Of a stretch of 64,000 nucleotides of DNA, positions 16,233-25,063 are shown piece after piece (within the stretch, counting starts at the first letter, position 1; every line of letters starts with the position of its first letter). The stretch lies in contig CAKRZR010000001.1 in the NCBI GenBank assembly GCA_934433485.1, forward strand, positions 1 through 64,000, in the 5' to 3' direction. Under the pieces are notes generated by a model. That model saw nothing but the letters and a program-made list of their open reading frames with translations. It was not told where the DNA came from and did no database searches. Both the position numbers and the translations under genes were made by a program. This stretch comes from an uncultured Eubacteriales bacterium. Its GTDB lineage: Bacteria > Bacillota > Clostridia > Oscillospirales > CAG-272.

Positions 16233-18539
16233 GTGGAAGAAAACAGCACTCCCAAAAAGAACGTCATGGAGCAGATCGCAGGGGCTATTGTCCATGGCAG
16301 ATACATTGTGTATGTTTTATTTATCGCGATTATCGTTTTTTCCGTACTCGGCATCTCAAAGGTCAAGGTCTACAGCGATATTACCGCGTTTCTGCCGTCA
16401 GATATCGAGACACGGCGCGGGCTGACCATCATGGAGGACGAGTTTGAGACGTTTGCGTCCATTCGCGCCATGGTGTCGAACGTAACATTGGAAACCGCGC
16501 AGGAATTGGCGGACAAACTTACGGAGGTCGATCACGTATACGGCGTCTCCTTTGATGATACAAGTGCGCACTACGCCGCTTCGTCCGCGCTGTTTTCGAT
16601 TTCCCTCGACTGCAACGAGGAGAGCACGGAGGCAGAAGCGGCATTGGAAGCGGTTCAAGCCGTCCTTGATGGATACGACACGTACATATCGACCACCATC
16701 GGCTACGACGTGTCCACGCAGGTCATGAACGAAATGGGCGGCATCGTCGCCATCGCACTTGTGGTCATCGTGCTCGTCATGACGATTACCTCTGTCAGCT
16801 ATTTCGAGGTCGCGGTTTGCATGATTTGCTTTGGCGTATCGGCGGTTCTCAATATGGGAACAAACTACCTGCTCGGCACGATATCCTCCATCACCAATTC
16901 CGTCGCGATCATATTGCAGCTGGCTCTCTCCATCGACTACGCCATCATCCTGTGCCACCGGTACCAGGAGGAATTTGAACGCTACGGCAACACACGTGAG
17001 GCGATCACAGCAGCACTTGCCAAGGCGATCATAGAAATTTCCTCCTCCAGTCTGACGACGATCTCTGGTCTTGTCGCTCTGACGTTCATGCAGTTTAAAC
17101 TCGGCTATGATCTTGGCATCGTGCTCATCAAGGGGATTTTCTTCAGTCTACTCACCATTTTCCTCCTGATGCCCGGACTGATCGTGTTGTTCCACAAGCC
17201 GCTGGAGAAGACGACGCACCGTTCGCTCGTGCCGAACCTGCGACCATGGGGCAACTTTCTCATTCACCACAGGTGGCTTTTCTCCGTGCTCTTTCTTCTT
17301 CTCATTCCGGTCGGCGTCTACTGCTCCGGCAAGTGTCCGTACGCTTTTTCCGACAAAACGGTCATCCCGATCACAAAATCGGAGCGGTACATCATCGATG
17401 AAAAAATCAACTCCACCTTCTCCGATGAAACAACCATCGCCGTACTGGTGCCGCGCGGGGATTACGAGAGCGAAAAGGAGATTTTGCGCGCCGTGAATGC
17501 CTTTGACGAAGTGTCCGGCGCCACGGGGCTTGCCAATATCGAGGTGGAGACCGGTTACGTGCTGACCGATCTGTATACGCCGCGGATGTTCGCGGAGCTG
17601 GTCGATATCGACGTGGAAATGGCACTGCTGCTGTATCAGGCGTACGGGCTTGCGAATCAGGATTACACGCCGATTTTCAATGACGCTGCTGCGTATAAGG
17701 TGCCTGTTGTCGACATGTTCCTCTATCTGTTCCAGATGATGGACGAGGGGGTCGTCTCGCTCACCGGAGAAAACGCGGATAAGGTGACAGAGCTGCGCGG
17801 GACGCTCGAGAAGGCACTGTTACAGCTGCGTGGGGAAAATTGGAGCCGACTCGTGTTCACGGCAAATGTGCCCGTCGAGGGCGAGGACAGCGTCGCACTG
17901 GTAGCACGAATCCACGAGATCACGGACGAACGGTATCCGGACAGCGAAACGCTGGTTATCGGCGACATTACAAGCGCCCGCGATCTGAAGGACACCTTCT
18001 CCAGCGACAATACGCTCATCGGTCTATTGTCCATTGTGTTCGTTTATGTAATCCTGCTTTTCACATTCAACTCCGTCACCGGCGCGCTGCTGCTCGTATT
18101 CGTGATCCAGGGCAGTATCTGGCTCAATTTCTCATTTCCGTTTCTCACCGGCGAGAGCATCAGCTTTATCGCGTATCTTATCGTTTCGGCAATCCAGATG
18201 GGCGCGACCATCGACTACGCCATCGTCATGATGAGCCGTTTCAACGACCTGAAAAAGACGCTGCCGCCGAAGGAAGCCGCCGCGGATGCTGTGAAGCAGA
18301 GCTTTGCCACGATCTTTACCTCCGGTACCATCATGATCACCGCCGGTTTTCTCATCGCGTATATGTCCACAGAGGTCTATATCGCCTCGATCGGCATGGC
18401 GCTGGGCAGAGGCGCGCTCATCTCCGTGATCCTCGTGATGACAGCGCTGCCGCAGCTCATTTATCTGACGGACAAGCTGAACACGAAAACCACCTTTACT
18501 CTTCATTTTTCCATGCACGATAAGGACGATGCCCAATGA
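16233..18539 (+). CDS. MMPL/RND-family transporter
   Basis: 768 residues from a GTG start at 16233, preceded by GGAGGA. The layout is that of a bacterial MMPL protein: TM1 (about 23-42), a small extracellular domain (45-160), a five-helix block (about 165-335, including ALSIDYAIILCHRYQEEFER), a second TM (about 347-365), an extracellular domain (370-590) and a second five-helix block (about 595-755, including GATIDYAIVMMSRFNDLKK). The two SIDYAI/TIDYAI segments carry the Asp-Tyr proton-relay pair. Such proteins export lipids, surfactants or other hydrophobic compounds by proton motive force. It overlaps the GLUG protein gene by 4 nt, so the two are translationally coupled. Confidence 0.93.
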   Translation: MEENSTPKKNVMEQIAGAIVHGRYIVYVLFIAIIVFSVLGISKVKVYSDITAFLPSDIETRRGLTIMEDEFETFASIRAMVSNVTLETAQELADKLTEVDHVYGVSFDDTSAHYAASSALFSISLDCNEESTEAEAALEAVQAVLDGYDTYISTTIGYDVSTQVMNEMGGIVAIALVVIVLVMTITSVSYFEVAVCMICFGVSAVLNMGTNYLLGTISSITNSVAIILQLALSIDYAIILCHRYQEEFERYGNTREAITAALAKAIIEISSSSLTTISGLVALTFMQFKLGYDLGIVLIKGIFFSLLTIFLLMPGLIVLFHKPLEKTTHRSLVPNLRPWGNFLIHHRWLFSVLFLLLIPVGVYCSGKCPYAFSDKTVIPITKSERYIIDEKINSTFSDETTIAVLVPRGDYESEKEILRAVNAFDEVSGATGLANIEVETGYVLTDLYTPRMFAELVDIDVEMALLLYQAYGLANQDYTPIFNDAAAYKVPVVDMFLYLFQMMDEGVVSLTGENADKVTELRGTLEKALLQLRGENWSRLVFTANVPVEGEDSVALVARIHEITDERYPDSETLVIGDITSARDLKDTFSSDNTLIGLLSIVFVYVILLFTFNSVTGALLLVFVIQGSIWLNFSFPFLTGESISFIAYLIVSAIQMGATIDYAIVMMSRFNDLKKTLPPKEAAADAVKQSFATIFTSGTIMITAGFLIAYMSTEVYIASIGMALGRGALISVILVMTALPQLIYLTDKLNTKTTFTLHFSMHDKDDAQ

Positions 18540-21500
18540 AAAGAATTTCTTCCTTTTTTCTGCTGCTTTCCATTCTTCTTTCGCTTGCCGCGCCTGTTTT
18601 TGCCACTGGAGACACAGCGCCGGATGAAACAGAAGGCACAGCGGTTGCCGCTGAGAATGCAGGTGATACCACGTCTGCGGAGTCCGCGCCTGTTTCCGTC
18701 ACAGAAGAGACAATTGTGATCCACAACGCGGAAGAGCTTTACTCCCTCGCGGAAAAATGCACACTTGATACCTGGTCCTACGGCAAAACCGTGGTGCTTG
18801 CGAATGATATCGATCTCGCAGGGACGGCGTACACGAGTATTCCGGTGTTCAGCGGTACCTTTGACGGTGGCGGACACACGATCCGGAATCTGAAAATCGA
18901 TTGCAGCGGCTCCTCACTCGGTTTCATACGCCATGTCGGACGGGGTGGACAGATCAAAAATCTTACCGTGACGGGAACGGTCGCGCCGGACGGGATCCGG
19001 GAAAAGGTCGGCGGTATCGCGGGACAGAACAGCGGTACCATCATCGGCTGTACGTTTTCCGGCAGCGTCGCGGGAGATACCATAGTCGGCGGCATCGCAG
19101 GATGCAACGATACCACCGGAATCATTACAGACTGTCATGTCACCGGCAGCGTCACCGGAAAGACAAAAGTCGGCGGAGTGGTCGGAGAGAACGCTGGCAG
19201 TATCTTCACTTCCGAAAGCGGCGCGGATGTCAACACATTGCCGATGGAGTTTTCCGCGTCCTCGGTGGTGAGCAGTGTTTTGGGCGCCAAATCGACGGAC
19301 GATCTGACGGAGATCACGGACACCGTCAAGGACATAGGCGGCATTGCGGGCTATTCTTCCGGAACGATTTGGGAATGTAGCAATACCGGGACCGTCGGCT
19401 ACGTCCACATTGGCTACAACGTCGGCGGCATCGTCGGGCGGCACGCGGGCAGTGTGTATTCTTCAGAAAACATCGGCGTTGTTTATGGCAGGCGAAACAC
19501 GGGCGGCATTGTCGGGGAAATGGAGCCGTATACCGCGTGGGTCGTTTCGGAGGATGCGTTCGTCTCGCTGCGAAATGAGCTGAATATCCTGCAAGAACGC
19601 ACAAATGCGTTGCTCGACGACGTGAAAATGCAGTCGAATGCCCTTTCCGAGGAAATAAAAACGAGTGTTGACCATTTGGACGCGGCAGAGGCGGCGCTGG
19701 ACGATATGCTCACCGTGACAACGGATTTCGTGAACGGCAATATCGACGCGATCAACGAGGTCAGCCTGCGCGTATCCGAGTTTTTGGACGGCATGGACGC
19801 GATTTCCGACGATTTCACGCTCTTCTTTGACGATCTGAACGCGGCGGCTGCGGATATCGCGGTCTTTTCCGACGAGCTGCGCGTATCCGTGGACGAGGGG
19901 ATCACACCGGCACTCGATTGTCTGCATGCGTCCATGTCGATTCTGTCCGGCGCGCTTTCCACCATGGAGATGTCCCTGAAGGAGGTTTCCGATGGGTTCT
20001 ATGCGCTCAAACGATCCATCGGTGATCCGGACGCCATGTATGCCGCGATGCAGAGCCTTTCCGCATCCTTCCGGGAATTGTCGGTAGCTGTGAACGCTGC
20101 CTCGCAGGACATTTCTGCCCTTATCGACAGTCTCTATAACGACGGCACCTACTATTATGATACCTTTCTTACCGCACTTCGGGACAATCTCACACAGCTC
20201 AATGACGATCTCGCGGCGGTAAGTGAAGGCTTTGCAGGGCTTGGCGAGGCGGTGCGGGAATCGATCGCTACCGGGGACAAAGCGCCTGTGGAGACAGCGC
20301 TGACAGAGCTGTCCGAAGCCATCCGCGCATCCGCTGATTCCCTGTACGGCGCGATTCACGCGTTCACGTATCTCGGCGAGGGCATGAAAAAGATGCTGGA
20401 GGATCTGCATATCGCGATTCCAGGCATCAATGCGGATCTATCCAACCTGGGTACGGCGCTTGGAAATGTATCCGGCGCGATCGGCAGCGTGATCGGAGAA
20501 ATGGATGTCCGCGCGCTGTCAGAGGCATTGGGCGATTTCGGTGCGGCGATGGACAATATGGCGTCTGCGTTTGGCGACGTGTCCCAGACGATCGATGTCG
20601 CGGGTGAGGCAAAGCAATACACGGATATCGCTCTACAGCATTTTTCAAGTGCGCTGGGGGCCGCCTCCGATGCTGCCGGTTCTGTTACGACGGCGGCTGG
20701 TTCACTGGATCGCGCGGCAAACGCGGCAAACGATTTGGTCGCGGTCTTCGCCGCCAAGGAGCCTGTGCGGTTCGTGCGGATCGACGAGAGCTTCTCCACG
20801 GCGCAGGATACGCTGTTTACGGAGCTTAAGAATCTCTCCGCGTGTGTGAATATCCTTGTCGATACCGCCTCGTCTGAGCTGCTGATAAACGATCTGCGCG
20901 CGCTGTCGGATCAGCTGTACCGCACGTTCGGCGTGCTCATCGACCTTGCGGACAATGTGACGGATGTCAGCACCGATCCGGAAGCCTACCGGGACGATGT
21001 ATCCGATGCGGACGCGGGGTACGCGGATGGTGTGACGGAAAAGTGCAAAAACAGCGGCAGTATTGAGAGCGATTACAACGCGGGCGGCATCGTCGGCAAT
21101 ATTTCCATAGATGTCGCATTGGATATGGAGAACGATCTGCACCTGTCAGGACTGCTCACGAAAAGCGCGAAGCACCTCATCTACGCCGTGGTCACGGACT
21201 GTGAGAGCTACGGTGCGGTGACCGGAAAGTATTCCGGCGTCGGCGGGATTGCCGGGAACATGGATTACGGACGGATCCGCGGCGGCGTGAGCGGCGGTAC
21301 GATCCGAAGCACGGACGGCGATTACGTCGGTGGGATTGCCGGCTATTCCGCCGGTACGATCACAGACTGTCTGTCCCGCGTCAATTTATCCGGGAAAAGC
21401 TACGTCGGCGGCATTGCGGGGCGTGCGGATACAGTGACAGGCTCGTATACGCTGGTCGCTATTGATACAGTCGCGGAGCGCGCCGGCGCCATATGCGGTG

Positions 21501-22309
21501 CGTACGACGGGGAAATCCGCGAGAATAATTTCGCGATTGCATCCGGCAGCACTACGTATGGCGGTATCGACGGGATCAGCTATGCCGGAAAAGCGGAGCC
21601 GCTTACGTATGACGCGCTGCTGCAGCGGTCTGAAAACGCCGCGTTGTTCTCCGATACCGTTGTGACCTTTGTGAAGGACGGCAAGACGGTGAAAGAGCTG
21701 TATGTGCCGTTTGGCGGAGCAGTGGACGCGGACGAGATCCCGGTGATCCCCGATTCGGATGGGAAATACTGGGTGTGGGATAGCTTTGACCGCACCGCCG
21801 TGTACACAAATCTCACCGTGGAGGGCACCTACCGCGCACCGCTTGCCACCATTTCCACCGGCGAGGAGATACCGCTGTTCCTGGTCGAGGGACAGTTTTA
21901 CACGGAGCAAAAGCTGACGGCAACGGAATGGACGCCGGATTTTGTCTCGCTCGGTATGGAAGAGGAGATCGAGACGTACGCGGCGTATAAGCTGTCCGTG
22001 AACGACTACAGCGACGATCTGCTTGTCCGCATGCATCACGGCGGCAATGGAAAGCTCCGGCTGTATCGTGACGGAAGGCTTGAAAAGCTGCCGTTCACCG
22101 TGGACGGCACCTACATCGTATTCACCATTCCAAACGGCGCGTCGTTTGTGTTCATCGATGGAAAATTGTCCACGCACACCACGGCAATCCTGATCTCCGT
22201 GTCCGCGGCAGTCGTGGCGTTGTCCGCTGGGATTGTCGTCGGGATGCTCCACAGAAAGAAGCGCGGAAAACGGAAGCTGACGCGTAAGCCGGGAAATCTG
22301 CGGAAATGA
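18536..22309 (+). CDS. Large surface protein: GLUG repeats, long helical insertion, C-terminal membrane anchor
   Basis: 1257 residues. A signal peptide (1-23, LSLAAPVFA) is followed by GLUG-type beta-solenoid repeats, each with VGGIAG/VGGIVG: near residues 158, 183, 211, 267, 295 and 322. From about 340 to 805 the sequence becomes helical and coiled-coil-like (rich in A, D, L, S), reminiscent of the YhgE/Pip ectodomain. GLUG repeats resume near 849, 901, 930 and 957. A C-terminal domain (about 1000-1210) precedes one TM helix (about 1216-1238) and a basic tail, KRGKRKLTRKPG. There is no LPXTG motif. It is probably a membrane-anchored extracellular partner of the MMPL transporter. The function is not known. 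Confidence 0.85.
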   Translation: MKRISSFFLLLSILLSLAAPVFATGDTAPDETEGTAVAAENAGDTTSAESAPVSVTEETIVIHNAEELYSLAEKCTLDTWSYGKTVVLANDIDLAGTAYTSIPVFSGTFDGGGHTIRNLKIDCSGSSLGFIRHVGRGGQIKNLTVTGTVAPDGIREKVGGIAGQNSGTIIGCTFSGSVAGDTIVGGIAGCNDTTGIITDCHVTGSVTGKTKVGGVVGENAGSIFTSESGADVNTLPMEFSASSVVSSVLGAKSTDDLTEITDTVKDIGGIAGYSSGTIWECSNTGTVGYVHIGYNVGGIVGRHAGSVYSSENIGVVYGRRNTGGIVGEMEPYTAWVVSEDAFVSLRNELNILQERTNALLDDVKMQSNALSEEIKTSVDHLDAAEAALDDMLTVTTDFVNGNIDAINEVSLRVSEFLDGMDAISDDFTLFFDDLNAAAADIAVFSDELRVSVDEGITPALDCLHASMSILSGALSTMEMSLKEVSDGFYALKRSIGDPDAMYAAMQSLSASFRELSVAVNAASQDISALIDSLYNDGTYYYDTFLTALRDNLTQLNDDLAAVSEGFAGLGEAVRESIATGDKAPVETALTELSEAIRASADSLYGAIHAFTYLGEGMKKMLEDLHIAIPGINADLSNLGTALGNVSGAIGSVIGEMDVRALSEALGDFGAAMDNMASAFGDVSQTIDVAGEAKQYTDIALQHFSSALGAASDAAGSVTTAAGSLDRAANAANDLVAVFAAKEPVRFVRIDESFSTAQDTLFTELKNLSACVNILVDTASSELLINDLRALSDQLYRTFGVLIDLADNVTDVSTDPEAYRDDVSDADAGYADGVTEKCKNSGSIESDYNAGGIVGNISIDVALDMENDLHLSGLLTKSAKHLIYAVVTDCESYGAVTGKYSGVGGIAGNMDYGRIRGGVSGGTIRSTDGDYVGGIAGYSAGTITDCLSRVNLSGKSYVGGIAGRADTVTGSYTLVAIDTVAERAGAICGAYDGEIRENNFAIASGSTTYGGIDGISYAGKAEPLTYDALLQRSENAALFSDTVVTFVKDGKTVKELYVPFGGAVDADEIPVIPDSDGKYWVWDSFDRTAVYTNLTVEGTYRAPLATISTGEEIPLFLVEGQFYTEQKLTATEWTPDFVSLGMEEEIETYAAYKLSVNDYSDDLLVRMHHGGNGKLRLYRDGRLEKLPFTVDGTYIVFTIPNGASFVFIDGKLSTHTTAILISVSAAVVALSAGIVVGMLHRKKRGKRKLTRKPGNLRK

Positions 22310-22320
22310 ACACCGAAAAA

Positions 22321-22362
22321 CAAAAAATGAGGATAGCTGAAATGGCTGTCCTCATTTTTGTT
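22321..22362. terminator. Bidirectional terminator
   Basis: AAAAATGAGGA-tag...ctg-TCCTCATTTTT makes a strong hairpin with A-run and T-run flanks, between the converging GLUG and SDR genes. It overlaps the SDR stop codon region. Confidence 0.85.
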
Positions 22363-23164
22363 TGGGGGAACGCAGTATCTCCCGTATTGCCCAAAGCTGT
22401 GTCCGCTTCGGCAGAATTCCGTACAGTCGCAGCAGCGGATTGCGGTTGATGCTGTAGGCGAACGCGGGGTTTCGCTTTTCGAGAATCGCGCATACCTTTC
22501 CGGCAAGCGCTTCCGGCGCGATCTTTTTCGCCTCCACGCCGTCCACGATCCGTCGGAACCGCGCGGCGTTGCAGGCATACCGCTTTGTTTTCGCGCAAAA
22601 CCGATCCAGTGCGGCGGTGGACACGTCGAGCATCCCGGTATCGACCGCTCCGGCGCGCAGCACGGACACATGGATCCCGGAAAGCTGCGCTTCCATCCGC
22701 AGCGCGTAGGCGTATTTGTCGAGCGCGCCCTTGGTCACCGCGTAGATCCCGGTAAACGGAAGCGGATCGAGCGGCGCCAGCTCACTGGTCGTCAGGAGGA
22801 TCCGACTGCCCGGCGTGAGATAGTCGGCGAAATGGCGATTCACGAGATACGCGCCGCAGAGATTCACGTGTACGATCCGCAGAAAGTCCGCGTCCTCCAT
22901 CTCAAGCAGGGAGTCGAGCAGATAGATCCCGGCGAAGTGGACGATGGCGTAGAGGGAATCCGTGATCCTGCGCACAGCATCCGCCGCATGTTGTACGCTT
23001 TCCGGGTCGGTGACATCCGCCGTGATCCGCCATATCCCATCGTCCGGCACATCCGCGGGGAACGCCCGGTCCAGCGCGAGCACACCGTAACCGTCATGCC
23101 GCAGCGCACGCACCGTCGCCTGTCCCATCCCGCCGGACGCGCCGGTCACAAGTACGTATTTCAT
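22352..23164 (-). CDS. Short-chain dehydrogenase/reductase (SDR)
   Basis: 270 residues from ATG 23164 (MKYVLVTGASGGMGQAT). The nucleotide-binding motif is TGASGGMG (7-14). The catalytic Tyr-Lys is in YAVTKGALDKYAYALR (about 145-160), with Ser in LLTTSELAP. The Asp in LDRAFPADV after beta-2 suggests NAD(H) preference (inference). The open frame runs much further upstream, but that part is out-of-frame shadow of the previous gene. The start overlaps the 7-TM gene stop by 4 nt. The substrate is unknown. Confidence 0.92.
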   Translation of the reverse strand: MKYVLVTGASGGMGQATVRALRHDGYGVLALDRAFPADVPDDGIWRITADVTDPESVQHAADAVRRITDSLYAIVHFAGIYLLDSLLEMEDADFLRIVHVNLCGAYLVNRHFADYLTPGSRILLTTSELAPLDPLPFTGIYAVTKGALDKYAYALRMEAQLSGIHVSVLRAGAVDTGMLDVSTAALDRFCAKTKRYACNAARFRRIVDGVEAKKIAPEALAGKVCAILEKRNPAFAYSINRNPLLRLYGILPKRTQLWAIREILRSPKQK

Positions 23165-23949
23165 TCCGTTCTCCCTCCGCCATTGTATTCCGCGATCCGG
23201 TCGGACAGTGTGCGCGGATCGGACCGGCGGCGCAGCGTTTCCGTAAAGCGGCTTGTGTACGCGATGAAAATGAGGTACATATACGGCATACCGAGATTGG
23301 TCTCCAGGAGAGAATTGATGACAAGCGGCCGCAGCTTTTCCGAGAGGGACGCAAATCCCGCGGAACGGATCCCGCCGAGCAGCAGTCCGGTCTCCCAGCC
23401 GAACTGGACGAGCACGCCGATCGCCAAGATCCACGGAATCGACACGCGCCGCGCTGTATCCGTCTGCCACAGGTTGTAGACGATCACGCCGAGGTAGCCG
23501 ACAAAGAGAATGAGCGCCATGTATCCGTGGTACGCGCCGGTTGTCCGTTCGATCACGATGGGAGCGGCGTCTGTAGGCGAAAACGTTGCTGCGAGCTGTG
23601 GGCATACGAACCACCACAGCAGAATGAGGAATGACCAGGAAAACAGCTGCGCGTCCTTTGACAGCCACAGCCAGATCCATGTGAAATTCGTGAATCCGTA
23701 GCTGATGGACATCCAGAGAAGCACCCAAAAGAGGCTGTATCCCGCGGAGATCGACCGTGCACCGCAGAGCAGATGGAAGATCCCATAATCCACGAGCATG
23801 TACAAAATCCCCGCCAGCGCGCCGATCAGCACCGTCATGTACTTTTTCTTCCAGAGGAGCAGTCCGGCAAACAGCAGCAGAAACGCCGTGTCCAGACCGA
23901 TATACAGGGGCGAAAACGCGCGTCTTGCGATAAGCTCCGTCACTGCCAC
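23161..23949 (-). CDS. Multi-pass membrane protein, unrecognised
   Basis: 262 residues, GTG start at 23949 (a second GTG at 23943 is possible), overlapping the NUDIX stop. Seven hydrophobic segments are visible (about 15-33, 38-60, 68-85, 95-113, 140-160, 172-192 and 215-232), many Trp-rich (FTNFTWIWLWLSKDAQLFSW). I do not recognise the family. It lies between a NUDIX hydrolase and an SDR in a tight three-gene unit, overlapping both, so it is probably co-expressed with them. Confidence 0.8.
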   Translation of the reverse strand: MAVTELIARRAFSPLYIGLDTAFLLLFAGLLLWKKKYMTVLIGALAGILYMLVDYGIFHLLCGARSISAGYSLFWVLLWMSISYGFTNFTWIWLWLSKDAQLFSWSFLILLWWFVCPQLAATFSPTDAAPIVIERTTGAYHGYMALILFVGYLGVIVYNLWQTDTARRVSIPWILAIGVLVQFGWETGLLLGGIRSAGFASLSEKLRPLVINSLLETNLGMPYMYLIFIAYTSRFTETLRRRSDPRTLSDRIAEYNGGGRTE

Positions 23950-24326
23950 ACCTCCCGGATTTTGGCGAGCACCGGTTCATCCGCCGGACAGAACGCGTAT
24001 TCCGGAATTTCCGCCGGTGTGATATAGCGCATCGCGGTGTGTTCCAGCAGCCGCGGCGTGCCGGAGACGATCGTGGCATAATAGATGGTCAGGTGAATCG
24101 TTCCCTCCGGATAGGTGTGCACCACATCCATGAACCGCTCACCGACCGCGACCACAATGTCCAGCTCCTCTTTGCATTCCCGTGCCAGTGCTTCCTCACC
24201 GGTTTCACCAGGCTCCCACTTTCCGCCGACAAATTCCCACAGCGTTCCGCGCTTTTTCTCCGGCGGCCGTTGACAGATGAGAAATCTCCCGTCCTTTTCA
24301 ATCAGTGCGCCTGCAACCTCAACCAT
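23940..24326 (-). CDS. MutT-like NUDIX hydrolase
   Basis: 128 residues from ATG 24326, with GGGAGGA upstream; the longer frame to 24365 lacks a site. The Nudix box GGKWEPGETGEEALARECKE followed by ELD matches GX5EX7REUXEEXGU, with Asp replacing the last Gly. The length and the start (VEVAGALIEKDGRFLICQRP) are like MutT 8-oxo-dGTP diphosphatases that sanitise the nucleotide pool. The substrate is inferred from similarity only. It has its own promoter, separating it from the B12 operon upstream. Confidence 0.88.
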   Translation of the reverse strand: MVEVAGALIEKDGRFLICQRPPEKKRGTLWEFVGGKWEPGETGEEALARECKEELDIVVAVGERFMDVVHTYPEGTIHLTIYYATIVSGTPRLLEHTAMRYITPAEIPEYAFCPADEPVLAKIREVWQ

Positions 24327-24353
24327 ACAAATTCCTCCCGCTCGTTTTTGGAT

Positions 24354-24382
24354 AGTATACCACAAATTCCCGTAAAAAGCAA
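24354..24382 (-). promoter_or_regulatory. Promoter of the NUDIX-membrane-SDR unit
   Basis: On the minus strand TTGCTT (24382-24377), 17-bp spacer, TATACT (24359-24354), 28 nt before the NUDIX start. Confidence 0.75.
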
Positions 24383-24385
24383 CGC

Positions 24386-25063
24386 TCAGATGCCGTATTT
24401 CCGACGGATCCGGGTCAGCTTTTCACCGAACGGCCGGTGGAAAAAGACAAGAAACAGCACATTGGACACGGCATACAGGATTGTGTGCGGGATCGCTGTG
24501 ACGATGGCGGCAAGATAGAGGGACAGTGAGAACCCGCCGCTCCAGAGCACCGTCCACACATCCATGACAAAGGAGAAAAAAACACCTGCCAGCGCGCCGA
24601 AGATGTATAAAGCAGTTGTATGTTTGCGCATGAGCGGGGCAAGCAGTCCGGCAAAATAGCCGATCAGTCCCCAGGCGAGCATCTGAAACGGCGTCCACGG
24701 TCCCTGACCAAAGAAAAAATTCGAGAAAAGGGCCGTCATCGCCCCGACAAAAAAGCCGGATTCCTTGCCGAGATACAGAGCGGTCAGTGTGGAAATGGCG
24801 GTGATCGGCTTGAAAAACGGGATCAGTCTGCCGACAGAGGCAAGCGCGGTCAGGATCGAGGTCAGCACTAGCCGTCTGGAGCCGATCCGTTTTTTGGAAA
24901 AGCCGGTGAAAAAGAGCAGGATCGTAAATACCGCGCCGACGAGGGAGACAAACACGTATTTGCGGTCTCCCAAAAAACAGACGCCGACGGCGACGAGCAA
25001 GGGAAAAAGAAATAGCGGAATCCCGTAGGACAGCACCCGGCGCAGTTTTGCGGAGCGTATCAT
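24386..25063 (-). CDS. ECF transporter S component, probable cobalamin specificity (CbrT-like)
   Basis: 225 residues with about six to seven TM helices: an extra N-terminal pair (about 12-30 and 36-53), then the S-component core starting RRLVLTSILTALASVGRLIP (about 62-81). The segment GQGPWTPFQMLAWGLIGYFA (about 119-138) is typical of ECF S components in cobalamin-regulated loci. Substrate assignment rests on the upstream B12 riboswitch and the DUF4430 partner, not on the sequence alone. Its start overlaps the ATPase stop by 4 nt, and it is the last gene of the operon. Confidence 0.85.
   Translation of the reverse strand: MIRSAKLRRVLSYGIPLFLFPLLVAVGVCFLGDRKYVFVSLVGAVFTILLFFTGFSKKRIGSRRLVLTSILTALASVGRLIPFFKPITAISTLTALYLGKESGFFVGAMTALFSNFFFGQGPWTPFQMLAWGLIGYFAGLLAPLMRKHTTALYIFGALAGVFFSFVMDVWTVLWSGGFSLSLYLAAIVTAIPHTILYAVSNVLFLVFFHRPFGEKLTRIRRKYGI

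Noticed and set aside
23165..24079. Upstream extension of the SDR frame giving a 575-residue protein
   Set aside because: The extension overlaps the 7-TM and NUDIX genes in another frame and lacks homology; ATG 23164 gives a standard SDR N terminus.
22352..24326. NUDIX-7TM-SDR genes as part of the B12 operon
   Set aside because: A promoter with 17-bp spacing lies between the S component and the NUDIX gene, so they are likely a separate unit.
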